14,855 nucleotides of DNA from Baffinella frigidus. Taxonomy: Eukaryota; Cryptophyceae; Cryptomonadales; Baffinellaceae. The position numbers were made by a program, and so were the translations under genes. Positions 8,945 through 12,791 of the stretch are shown one piece after another (the stretch's first letter is position 1; each line of letters opens with the position of its first letter). Under the pieces are notes generated by a model that saw only the letters and a list, made by a program, of their open reading frames with translations, was not told the origin of the DNA and searched no databases. The stretch lies in NCBI GenBank assembly GCA_026770585.1, contig MU647273.1, positions 117,157 to 132,011 on the forward strand. The letters run 5' to 3'.

Positions 8945-11900
8945 TCAGTAAAGGAACTCTCTATTCCATCAGGTGAAGCTGTCGTACAAGATCGACACGC
9001 ACGACTACGAGGTGCGCAAGCGCGCGGCCATCAAGTTCCTCACCAAGGGCGACAAGGTCCCCCATAGACCCTGGACCCTAGACCCTAGACCCTGGACCCT
9101 AGACCCTAGAGCTCAGACCCTAGACCCTAGAGCTCAGACCCTAGACCCTAGAGCTCAGACCCTAGACCCTAGCACGACTACGAGGTGCGCAAGCGCGCGG
9201 CCATCAAGTTCCTCACCAAGGGCGACAAGGCCCCCCCCCATAGACCCTAGACCCTAGACCCTAGACCCTAGACCCTAGACCCTAGAGCTCAGAACCCAGA
9301 CCCTAGACCAGAATCCCTTGTGAAGATGAGGAATGCCGCCGTGTTCCTCACCACGGGCGATACGGTACTGCCGGCAGGCTGGTCGAGCAAGAAAGGGAGA
9401 GAGAGCGGAGAGATGGGAGAGAGAGAGGAGAGGAGGGAGGAGAGGAGAGGAGGAGAGGAGAGGAGAGGAGGAGAGGAGAGGAGGAGAGGAGGAGAGGAGA
9501 GGAGAGGAGAGGAGAGGAGGAGCGAAGAAAAGAGAAGAGGAGGGGGTGTGGGGGGGGGGGGCAGCGCGCGGCGATCACGTTCATCACCGGCGACAAAGTG
9601 CCCCGTAGACCATAGACCATAGATCCTGGACCATACAACCTAGACCTTAGACTGAGTCGTGTCCACAAGCCAGTACTCAAGACGGAGTGTCTTGTCCACA
9701 CGTGGGTGATCGCGTCCAGAGTCGTGTCCACACGCCAGTACTGAGGCGGGGTGTCGTGTCCGCAGGTGAAGGCGTCGATCCGCTTCAAGGGTCGCGAGAT
9801 GGCGCACAGGTTATCATCCTTTTGATTTTCTAAGGTTATGATTCTTTTGATTTACTTAGGTTGTGATCCTTTTGATTTACTTGGGGTTATGATCCTTTTG
9901 ATTTGACTGGCTCTCGTGAACTCTGTGCCTGGCTATATAGCTCTCCACTCGAGAATGCTAGAGGGGCCTATTTACATGTGGGGTTTTAAAACTTTGTACC
10001 AGGATAGGGTGTTCCAACCTCGTAACTGGCCTACGCATGGCTTCAGTTGCTCCAAGGGCAACGGAAGTTACTACACACGTGCCACATACAAAGTTATCTT
10101 GGTTTTAAATAGGCCCATCTTGCATTCTCGTGTGGCTGCCTCGCTCGGGTTGGCCGACTGTTCTCAAGGGTCGCGAGATGAAGCACAGGTTATGATCCGT
10201 CCTTGCTCTCTGTCGCAGCCGATTTAGGCCCACCAATTTCGCGCGCCCGGGCTCTTTCCCGCCCCAAAGTTGGCGAGTTTGTACCGCAACCCCAGCATGT
10301 TAAGTTGAGGATAGTCGGTCGACCCGAGTGCACTGCCAGGGCGGAGTTTTTGTATTAGTCAACTGACCTGCGAATGTGTAGTAAAGAAGTACCCGTTACG
10401 GGTACCTCGTTTCTAAGTTGACAGATTTTGTGGGTGAATTGACTTTTACAAAATATCCGGCCTGGCAGTGGAGTGAGGCAGAGCTGCAGATGAAGAACCT
10501 TCCGCTCCCGGGGAGGAAATAGGAGTCTCATTTCCGCAAAAGTATCAATTAATTGCTTCTGGCGCAACGAACTTTACTACGCAAATGCTTTACTATTACT
10601 AGTTTGACCCAATCGAGCAGGAAATTTTGTCGCCCACAAGCAGTTAATTAATACTTTTGCGGAGATTAAATCGGTATGCAGTACGGCAGGCCGTAGGGCG
10701 TCTGAAAGCGTCGATCCGCTACAAGGGTGAAATTACAACATTTAACCGCAATAGAAGGAACATCTAATGAACAACTTATGCGTCTGGTATCAGTTGGTAA
10801 CTGTGATGAAAAAGAATTATTTTCTATTCGTTCCCCTTCTTTTGGTAACCATTATGACACTCCTTTCTGAAAGCCCGTCCCCGCCCGGCCAGAAAGGAGT
10901 GTTGGTAATTTCCTGGTACGAAAACGGCGCCTAGGATCCCTAAGCCGTAAATCCTAAACCCTGAACTCCAATCCCTAAATCCGAAACCCCAACCCTATCT
11001 GCGAATCCGCTCGAAACTTGAAACCCTGCGATGATCCATCAATCTCATCCCGGCGAGTATTTCTGAGAAATACGATTTCGGGGATCTCCGATTCGATTTG
11101 CAACGAAAATTACCACACGGACGTGACTGAAAATGTCCGGTGTGTAGTAATTTTCGTTGCCAGGATCGTATTTCTCAGAAATACTACCCAGGATGAAATC
11201 GCATCTCGGACCATGCCAGAATCTGTCCTGATGAAAAGGCGTAAGATAGCATCATTTGATGCCTAAAATAGCATATACACCCTTACCTTCCGCGTGGAGA
11301 GCCCAAGATAGCGGGACAGATTCTGTCTTGGTCCGAAATTAAATCGCAGGGAGCTGGCCACGGAGACGATGCAGACTCTGTTTATCGCTGTCATCATTAT
11401 TGTCATCATTGTCATCACTCTGTGTTGACGCTGGTGAATGAACACCAGGGAGCTGGCGAAGAGCACGATGCAGAAGCTGCTCGCGGACTGCGTCGACCTT
11501 GCCGTGTGCGAGAAGATGCCCGTCGTCGACGGCCGCATGATGCAGGTAACACACTTTCAGGCGTAGCTGGGGCGCCTAGCCTCCTCCCGACTCCTGGCGG
11601 AAGACGGGAGACAGCCGTCAGAAGGAGAGTAGCGCTACAACAGTAGCGCTACTCTCCTGGGCTGCGTTTTTGTACCAGGAAATAACGGCAATAACGCTTG
11701 CAGCGAGCGGGGGCGGCGCCATACACCCCCAGCCGTTTCGATAGGCTCAGCGGGGCTTACATACTATCAACGAAGAGAACATATGGTGTAGAGCGTTTGC
11801 GGTAATTGTTGTCCGTTTTGGACGTACGGTTTTCCGGTTTTCATTTGCCCCCCCCCCCGATTCATTTGTACCAGAGAAGTGTCCATTTAAAACATTCAAC

Positions 11901-12784
11901 GACCTTTACAACATTTTAAAAAACCGTAAAACCGGAAAATCGCACTTTCAAAACGGACAACAATTACCGCAAACGCTTTAGTGGGGGCGGATAGCGCTGC
12001 GCGCGACGATGCAGAAACTGCTCGCGGACTGCAGCAGAGAGAGCGTGCCGTGTTAATGGGGTAATGGACTAAAAATGGGGTAGTAAGGCCTACGGGATTG
12101 CCTGGGACCTCCTACTGTAGGCCAAAAGCCTAGGCCTTTTGGGTCATAGGAGCCCTACGGCCTACGGTAGGCAATACCGTAGGCCGAACTACCCCGTTTT
12201 TATTCCGTTAGCCTATGAATGTGCGAGAAGCTCCCCGTGGTCGACGGCCGCATGATGCAGGCGTGACCCCCCCCCCCTGTCAACCTTTCCGCAGGCGTCC
12301 ACGCAGGGCCCCATGCACGACTATCGCCAACTTACTATCGTCAAGTTGACGGTTCTCCTTTCGTAGAGAAAATTCGTAACAACTTTAGAGCGAAAAAGAG
12401 CCCGGTCTCGCCACTTGGTTGAGACCAAATAGGCCAAGGCCAGGGTCAAGGTCAGGGCCAAATAGGCCAAAGGCAAGGTGTGCGAGAAGCTGCCGGTCGA
12501 CGGCGCGCTCACCCGAAACCCGAAATCCGGAATCCGAAACCCGTAACCCTGAAACCCAAACACCAACCCCCGAAACTCTAAACCCTAAACCTACACATAA
12601 AACATAAAACACAAATAAAACACAAATACATCATAATAAAAATACACCCTCAGCCCCTCAACCCCTCAACCCCTCAACCCACCAACAGATGATCATGGCG
12701 CCGACGGTGGAGGTGATGAAGGCCTCGGACCTCAAGAAGAAGCAGCGCGAGAAGGCCAAGTCAAAGGTCGCCAAGAAGGTGTGA
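4655..12784 (+). CDS. infC: Plastid-targeted translation initiation factor IF-3, six exons
   Basis: IF-3 binds the small ribosomal subunit, keeps it apart from the large subunit and helps check start-codon pairing; here it would act in the plastid stroma. Exons 4655..5113, 7851..7970, 8973..9056, 9766..9809, 11449..11545 and 12689..12784 join to exactly 900 nt (299 residues plus TGA). Introns 1, 2, 3 and 5 are phase 0 and intron 4 is phase 2. Residues 5-27 are a hydrophobic signal peptide. SSSAF (29-33) fits the signal/transit junction of complex red plastids. Residues 78-97 are Arg/Gly-rich. The IF-3 N-domain starts at MNEEIQFPEVRV (109 on) and runs through PPVCKITSYDKMRYEEEKK. The C-domain runs from VKLSYKIDTHDYEVRKRA through GREMAHREL to GRMMQMIMAP. 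The C-terminus is Lys-rich. The mature part matches bacterial IF-3 length (about 180). ATG at 4664 has an equally good context. Confidence 0.93.
5344..5437 (+). repeat. Palindrome-led repeat, family P, copy 1
   Basis: A 9-bp stem palindrome (GGCTCACCA..TGGTGAGCC) leads into CCGGGCTCTTTCCCGCCCC and then TGTACCGCA..CCCAGCATGT. A second + copy lies at about 10226-10312, and a diverged minus-strand copy at about 13090-13175. Confidence 0.7.
5625..5754. mobile_element. MITE-like foldback element in intron 1
   Basis: Outer arms GCCTCAGAGTGTGAGCAAAT and ATTTGCTCCGTCTCTGAGG are inverted copies with a few mismatches. Inner arms CCCCTGATTTG..GGTCGCCGG and CCGGCGACC..CAAATCAAGGGG continue the stem almost to the centre (about 5692). 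It is about 130 bp with no coding content. Confidence 0.75.
6191..6237 (+). pseudogene. Copy of exon 2 start with its acceptor (B)
   Basis: GTACCAG|GTGAGCACCGAG matches the true junction GTACCAG|GTGAGCCCCGAG at 7850/7851, and similarity runs on through CCCCCCGTGTG. A TGA follows where the real exon reads TGC, so it cannot replace exon 2. The CAG|GTGAGC at 6199/6200 is intact. Confidence 0.85.
6357..6391 (+). pseudogene. Degenerate copy of exon 2 start (C)
   Basis: ATGAGCCCCAATG followed by a C run, then CCGTCTGAAATC, matches exon 2 GTGAGCCCCGAGG..CCGTGTGCAAAATC. The acceptor AG is lost. It lies between CCCTAAA-type tracts, as copy B does. Confidence 0.6.
6604..6744 (+). pseudogene. Copy of exon 2 (D) split by an 83-nt repeat
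   Basis: The left part, GCGAGCCTCGGGGCGACC..AGTGTG (about 6608-6636), matches exon 2 codons for VSPEATPPVC. The right part, AATCACCAGCTACGGCAAG (6726-6744), matches the next codons (AATCACGAGCTACGACAAG). Between them lies the 83-nt repeat at 6643-6725. The order and register of the halves show that a copied exon was interrupted after it was copied. Confidence 0.75.
6643..6725 (+). mobile_element. 83-nt repeat with GT..AG ends (element D), copy 1
   Basis: It starts GTATACGTTGTATACTTGG and ends GTGTCGCCTCCCAG. The copy at 7452-7534 has the same length and ends. An inverted copy lies at 7717-7799 and a + copy at about 13433-13517. Its boundaries look like intron ends. It has no long terminal inverted repeat; the start is a GTATAC..GTATAC motif. 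Confidence 0.75.
6853..6894 (+). pseudogene. Copy of exon 2 start with its acceptor (A)
   Basis: CCCAG|GTGAGCCCCGAGGCCACC, a C run, then ATCTGCAAATCACGA is close to exon 2 through the PPVCKIT codons. Both the acceptor and the following GTGAG are intact. It then breaks into CCCTAAA-like sequence. Confidence 0.85.
7001..7103 (+). pseudogene. Longest copy of exon 2 (E), interrupted by a stop
   Basis: It follows TTTGTACCA and covers most of exon 2: GATCCCCGAGGCGACC, then GTGTGCAAAACCACTAGCTA, GATGCGGTACGAAGAGGAGA and CATGAAGCGCGGCTCCAA. The codon for Lys is TAG (ACTAGATG), and small indels shift the frame. It ends at the left inverted repeat of the element at 7104. Confidence 0.88.
7104..7275. 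mobile_element. Element with perfect 19-bp inverted ends
   Basis: CCACGCAAGAGTGTAGGGC at 7104-7122 is exactly inverted at 7257-7275. Inside is a perfect 26-bp palindrome (7138-7163) centred on GAATTC. The element joins the end of exon-2 copy E to exon-2 copy F. About 172 bp, no ORF. Confidence 0.8.
7249..7302 (+). pseudogene. Fragment of exon 2 start (F)
   Basis: CCCAGGTCAGCCC, then the arm of the 7104-7275 element, then CGACCCCCGTGTGCAAAA. The last part matches exon 2 codons for TPPVCK. It runs directly into half of a family-B hairpin element. After that half, TGCAAAATCGCTACG (about 7396) resumes exon-2-like sequence. Confidence 0.6.
7302..7398 (+). mobile_element. Half copy of MITE-like family B
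   Basis: It corresponds to the loop and right arm of the 7537-7704 element (ACTTTTTGGTCCTAGGATCC, CCTCGGCCTACGGTAGGAGG, CCCATTTTCAGGCCGTTA). The left arm is missing. It is flanked by exon-2-like GTGCAAAA on the left and TGCAAAATC on the right, as if inserted into an exon-2 copy and later truncated. Confidence 0.8.
7452..7534 (+). mobile_element. 83-nt repeat (element D), copy 2
   Basis: GTATGCGTTGTATACTTGG to GTGTCGCCTCCCAG. It is exactly 83 nt, as copy 1 is. It ends 2 bases before the family-B hairpin at 7537, and an inverted copy begins 12 bases beyond that hairpin. Confidence 0.75.
7537..7704. mobile_element. MITE-like family B, full-length hairpin
   Basis: Two arms of about 70 bp pair almost throughout: GGGTAGTTAGGCCTACGG, TTGCCTAGGACCTCCTACC and GTAGGCCGA on the left are matched inversely on the right. 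The loop is about 20 nt (ACTTTTTGGTCCTAGG). The ends are TTAATAGGG and CCTATGAA. A second full copy is at 12053-12229 and a half copy at 7302-7398. Confidence 0.88.
7717..7799 (-). mobile_element. 83-nt repeat (element D), inverted copy 3
   Basis: On the minus strand it reads GTATGCGTTGTATACGTGG to GTCGCATCCGAG, again 83 nt with GT and AG at the ends. Together with copy 2 it flanks the family-B hairpin as a larger inverted repeat. Confidence 0.7.
7851..7970 (+). CDS. infC: IF-3 exon 2: end of N-domain and linker
   Basis: It encodes residues 154-193, VSPEATPPVCKITSYDKMRY, then the charged helix EEEKKAKAMKRGSKNAELKE. The acceptor is GTACCAG|GTGAGC and the donor GAG|GTGCGT. KITSYDK sits where bacterial IF-3 has a K-I-M-D-Y-G-K type signature, so several consensus positions differ (T, S and D). 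Confidence 0.95.
8130..8151 (+). pseudogene. Copy 1 of exon 3 head with acceptor
   Basis: TTTCCCATCAG|GTGAAGCTGTC matches the true junction at 8972/8973 and then departs after TTATACGATC. Acceptor AG and following GTGAAG are intact. Confidence 0.88.
8182..8219 (+). pseudogene. Copy of exon 2 tail with donor
   Basis: CCATGAAGCGTGGCTCCAAG then AACGCTGACCTCAAGGAG|GT matches the end of exon 2 with one silent and one replacement change (Glu to Asp). The reading frame stays open. The donor GT is kept but the following bases are CTATC instead of GCGTT. Confidence 0.9.
8231..8332. mobile_element. MITE-like family C, short copy
   Basis: CCCGAGTTTAATTCTGGCTC at 8231 pairs with GAGCCAGAATAAAAATCGGG ending at 8332. 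The flanks are CTCTA on the left and CTACC on the right, consistent with a 3-bp CTA target duplication. The exon 2 tail (CTCAAGGAGGT) lies on both sides. A larger copy carrying an insertion is at 13366-13594. Confidence 0.85.
8336..8347 (+). pseudogene. Second short copy of exon 2 tail with donor
   Basis: CCTCAAGGAG|GTGCGTC repeats the last ten bases of exon 2 (one mismatch) and its donor exactly, directly after the family-C element. Confidence 0.65.
8638..8675 (+). pseudogene. Copy 2 of exon 3 head with acceptor
   Basis: TCCCATCAG|GTGAAGCTGTCGTAC continues through AAGATCGACACGCACAACTA, identical to exon 3 except one base, then breaks off in the DYE codons. It is the longest head copy. It is preceded by GAATACGCCGCGTGGTTTCC, which matches the sequence before copy 1. 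Confidence 0.92.
8790..8810 (+). pseudogene. Copy 3 of exon 3 head with acceptor
   Basis: TTTCCCATCAG|GTGAAGCTGTC then GTACAAGATC, followed by CTCCCATACGA, which also resembles the sequence after copy 1 (TCTCCCATAACC). Confidence 0.9.
8867..8939. repeat. Compound microsatellite (TC)18(AC)18
   Basis: An uninterrupted TC run of about 36 nt is followed by an AC run of about 36 nt. It ends about 33 nt before the exon 3 acceptor, so the TC run could act as part of the pyrimidine tract. Length is expected to vary. Confidence 0.95.
8973..9056 (+). CDS. infC: IF-3 exon 3: start of C-domain
   Basis: It encodes residues 194-221, VKLSYKIDTHDYEVRKRA then AIKFLTKGDK, the first strand and helix of the C-domain. 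The acceptor is CCATCAG|GTGAAG and the donor AAG|GTCCCC. Both ends of this exon exist in multiple neighbouring copies. Confidence 0.96.
9057..9318. repeat. TAGACCC arrays in intron 3
   Basis: Tandem CCTAGAC-type heptamers with TAGAGCTCAG interruptions fill 9062-9171 and 9241-9310. They are a telomere-like variant. Each block directly follows an exon 3 tail and its C-rich donor flank, so the unit is exon tail plus donor plus array. A weaker continuation (CATAGACC) follows the tail copy at 9597. Confidence 0.9.
9172..9230 (+). pseudogene. Perfect 59-nt copy of exon 3 tail
   Basis: Identical to 8999-9057, from GCACGACTACGAGG to GGCGACAAGG, at an offset of 173 bases. The base after the junction is C where the true donor has T (GG|CCCC against G|GTCCCC), so the GT donor is lost. 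Confidence 0.97.
9320..9364 (+). pseudogene. Diverged, in-frame copy of exon 3 tail with donor
   Basis: GTGAAGATGAGGAATGCCGC to GGGCGATACG|GT reads VKMRNAAVFLTTGDT in the exon 3 frame (compare EVRKRAAIKFLTKGDK). The GT donor is kept at 9365. Many bases differ from exon 3, but the frame and the IF-3-like pattern survive. Confidence 0.75.
9390..9545. repeat. Polypurine tract (GGAGA-rich)
   Basis: About 150 nt of almost pure purine on the + strand, made of GAGAG and GGAGAGGA units and ending in a G run at about 9550-9561. Open frames across it are low-complexity and not coding. Confidence 0.95.
9565..9597 (+). pseudogene. Second diverged, in-frame copy of exon 3 tail
   Basis: CGCGCGGCGATCACGTTC then ATCACCGGCGACAAA|GTGCCCC reads RAAITFITGDK, one codon shorter than the exon 3 RAAIKFLTKGDK. 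The GT donor and the CCCC then TAGACCA context after it are kept. Confidence 0.8.
9654..9783 (+). repeat. 65-bp tandem duplication across the exon 4 acceptor
   Basis: GAGTCGTGTCCACA..CCAGTACT starts at 9654 and again at 9719. The second unit contains the true acceptor TCCGCAG|GTGAAGGCGTC. The first holds its counterpart TCCACAC|GTGGGTGATCGCGTCC, a degenerate exon 4 head whose acceptor AG is lost. Confidence 0.88.
9766..9809 (+). CDS. infC: IF-3 exon 4: central C-domain
   Basis: It encodes residues 222-235 (VKASIRFKGREMAH) and two bases of Arg236. SIRFKGREMAH is the most conserved block of IF-3. The donor is ACAG|GTTATC (phase 2). Joining to exon 5 gives GREMAHRELAKS, matching bacterial GREMAHxELG. 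The donor bases begin the 25-bp tandem repeat that follows. Confidence 0.94.
9808..9911 (+). repeat. 25-bp tandem repeat starting on the exon 4 donor
   Basis: Units AGGTTATCATCCTTTTGATT, AGGTTATGATTCTTTTGATT and AGGTTGTGATCCTTTTGATT begin at 9808, 9833 and 9858, with a fourth, GGGTTATGATCC, at about 9884. The first AGGT is the true splice donor, so the donor context is present several times in a row. Confidence 0.93.
9945..10135. mobile_element. MITE-like foldback element in intron 4
   Basis: The left arm CCACTCGAGAATGCTAGAGG then GGCCTATTTA pairs with TAAATAGGCCCATCTTGCAT then TCTCGTGTGG on the right. Inner arms GGTTTTAAAACTTTG and CAAAGTTATCTTGG pair more loosely. About 190 bp, no coding content. 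Confidence 0.8.
10164..10188 (+). pseudogene. Copy of exon 4 tail with donor
   Basis: TCAAGGGTCGCGAGATGAAG then CACAG|GTTATGATCC keeps the GREM..H frame (Lys for Ala), the phase-2 donor and the start of the 25-bp repeat unit. Confidence 0.92.
10226..10312 (+). repeat. Palindrome-led repeat, family P, copy 2
   Basis: CCACCAATTTCGCGCGCCCG then GGCTCTTTCCCGCCCC, TGTACCGCA and CCCAGCATGTTAAGTTGAGG match 5352-5437. The leading palindrome is damaged here. Confidence 0.75.
10331..10470. mobile_element. MITE-like element with CACTGCCAGG ends
   Basis: CACTGCCAGGGCGGAGTTTTTGTA pairs inversely with TTACAAAATATCCGGCCTGGCAGTG, with few mismatches; each arm is about 24 bp. Inside is a palindrome, GTACCCG-TTA-CGGGTAC, near 10390. 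About 140 bp. Confidence 0.83.
10525..10674. mobile_element. MITE-like family A, copy 2
   Basis: TCTCATTTCCGCAAAAGTAT on the left pairs with ATACTTTTGCGGAGATTAAA on the right; arms extend to about 38 bp through CAATTAATTGCTT and AAGCAGTTAATTA. The core GCAACGAACTTTACTACGCA and the right end GATTAAATCGG link it to the other family-A copies. Confidence 0.8.
10702..10728 (+). pseudogene. Copy of exon 4 head
   Basis: CTGAAAGCGTCGATCCGC then TACAAGGGT reads LKASIRYKG against VKASIRFKG in exon 4. The acceptor is lost (GGCGT precedes it). It runs straight into the AT-rich patch at 10730. Confidence 0.88.
10730..10870 (+). other. AT-rich open segment, possible foreign coding fragment
   Basis: 46 codons from 10730 to a TGA at 10868-10870 read with A/T-ending codons and balanced composition, for example QHLTAIEGTSNEQLMRL and GNCDEKELFSIRSPSFGN. 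This differs from the G/C-ending codons of the IF-3 exons. There is no start codon at the left edge, so it is a fragment if coding. The product is not recognised; organelle, viral or mobile origins are all possible. Its right end forms a hairpin with downstream DNA (CACTCCTTTCTG/CAGAAAGGAGTG). Confidence 0.35.
11041..11192. mobile_element. MITE-like family A, copy 3
   Basis: CGAGTATTTCTGAGAAATAC then GAT is inverted as ATCGTATTTCTCAGAAATAC. Inner arms CAACGAAAATTACCACAC and GTGTGTAGTAATTTTCGTTG pair. GGACGTGACT in the centre is shared with copy 1. Confidence 0.88.
11206..11335. mobile_element. MITE-like element with CGGACCA ends
   Basis: TCGGACCATGCCAGAATCTG then TCCTG at the left is inverted at the right as GGGACAGATTCTGTC then TTGGTCCGA. 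Short inner CATCATTTGATG palindrome. It adjoins family-A copy 3 on the left and the exon 5 head copy on the right. Confidence 0.82.
11350..11380 (+). pseudogene. Copy of exon 5 head with acceptor
   Basis: AAATCGCAG|GGAGCTGGCCACGG then AGACGATGCAGACTCTG reads (R)ELATETMQTL in the exon 5 phase, against ELAKSTMQKL. The acceptor CAG is kept, 99 nt upstream of the true one. The bases before it resemble the right end of family A (GATTAAATCG). Confidence 0.85.
11449..11545 (+). CDS. infC: IF-3 exon 5: second half of C-domain
   Basis: It completes Arg236 and encodes 237-268, ELAKSTMQKLLADCVDLAV then CEKMPVVDGRMMQ. The acceptor is CACCAG|GGAGCT and the donor CAG|GTAACA, the only GTAA donor in the gene. 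Joining to exon 6 gives GRMMQMIMAP, the usual end of the IF-3 C-domain. Confidence 0.95.
11623..11658. repeat. Perfect 16-bp stem hairpin with 4-nt loop
   Basis: AGGAGAGTAGCGCTAC, loop AACA, GTAGCGCTACTCTCCT. It lies 78 nt into intron 5, close to the donor, where a stable stem in the pre-mRNA could matter. Confidence 0.9.
11790..11980. mobile_element. MITE-like element with GCGTTTGCGGTAATTG ends
   Basis: AGCGTTTGCGGTAATTGTTG then TCCGTTTT on the left is exactly inverted on the right (AAAACGGACAACAATTACCG then CAAACGCTT). Inner arms GGTTTTCCGGTTTT and AAAACCGGAAAATC also pair. About 190 bp. Confidence 0.9.
12006..12260 (+). pseudogene. Copy of exon 5 split by a family-B element
   Basis: ACGATGCAGAAACTGCTCGC then GGACTGC (12006-12032) matches exon 5 with one silent change. 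After about 12 extra bases, GTGCCGTGT continues it. Family B (12053-12229) then interrupts, and TGTGCGAGAAGCTCCCCGTG then GTCGACGGCCGCATGATGCAG (to 12260) completes exon 5. The next base pair is GC instead of the donor GT. Confidence 0.9.
12053..12229. mobile_element. MITE-like family B, full copy inside an exon 5 copy
   Basis: Arms GGGGTAGTAAGGCCTACGGG and CCGTAGGCCGAACTACCCC pair, with CTACTGTAGGCC and GGCCTACGGTAG inside. The ends are TTAATGGGG and CCTATGAA, as in the 7537-7704 copy. CCGTG on the left and TGTGCGAG on the right imply a 2-3 bp target duplication within CCGTGTGCGAG. Confidence 0.9.
12336..12431 (+). repeat. Direct repeat family Q, copy 1
   Basis: CTATCGTCAAGTTGACGGTTC, then GAGCGAAAAAGAGCCCGGTC and a damaged palindrome CTCGCCACTTGGTTGAGACC. 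Related copies lie at about 13594-13680 and 13871-13960. The copies at 12336 and 13594 are followed directly by GGCCAAGGCCAGG, which resembles the exon 6 tail. Confidence 0.8.
12432..12505 (+). pseudogene. Exon 6-like tail fused to an exon 5 tail fragment
   Basis: GGCCAAGGCCAGGGTCAAGG and TAGGCCAAAGGCAAG resemble the exon 6 coding end (GGCCAAGTCAAAGGTCGCC). They run into GTGTGCGAGAAGCTGCCG then GTCGACGGC, a copy of exon 5 codons VCEKMPVVDG with one codon lost. Confidence 0.65.
12689..12784 (+). CDS. infC: IF-3 exon 6: C-terminus and stop
   Basis: It encodes residues 269-299, MIMAPTVEVMKASDLKKKQ then REKAKSKVAKKV, ending in TGA at 12782-12784. The acceptor is CCAACAG|ATGATC. Caution: the last codons read GCCAAGAAG|GTGTGA, which is also a good splice donor. 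Downstream copies of this end are all cut at AAG|GT, so a further exon cannot be excluded. Confidence 0.88.
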   Translation: MIMAPTVEVMKASDLKKKQREKAKSKVAKKV

Positions 12785-12791
12785 ACCGCCG

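Larger units (their letters stand above)
7971..8972 (+). other. IF-3 intron 2 (1002 nt) with tandem junction units
   Basis: A phase-0 GT..AG intron. The segment 7991-8066 (CTCGAGGCTGGCAGAAGGGC to GCGACCGATATC) recurs at about 8477-8553. GTTTAAGCGACCGATATC also recurs inverted at about 8752-8769. The intron contains two copies of the exon 2 tail and three copies of the exon 3 head. The shortest donor-to-first-head interval is 159 nt (7971-8129), a plausible ancestral intron size. Confidence 0.88.
9810..11448 (+). other. IF-3 intron 4 (1639 nt)
   Basis: A phase-2 GT..AG intron holding the donor tandem repeat, five inverted-repeat elements, family P copy 2, an AT-rich coding-like patch, and copies of exon 4 tail, exon 4 head and exon 5 head. 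Confidence 0.87.
11546..12688 (+). other. IF-3 intron 5 (1143 nt)
   Basis: A phase-0 GT..AG intron with a perfect hairpin, a foldback element, a split copy of exon 5, a further exon 5 fragment, and telomere-like CCCGAAACC and CCCCTCAA repeats near its 3' end (about 12512-12595 and 12648-12680). Confidence 0.88.

Noticed and set aside
9320-9622. Open frames through the GA-rich tract as genes
   Set aside because: Beyond the first 15 codons (an exon 3 tail copy) they are Glu/Arg/Gly low-complexity translations of a purine repeat.
12006-12260. An alternative exon 5
   Set aside because: It is split by a hairpin element, has extra bases in the middle and GC in place of the GT donor.
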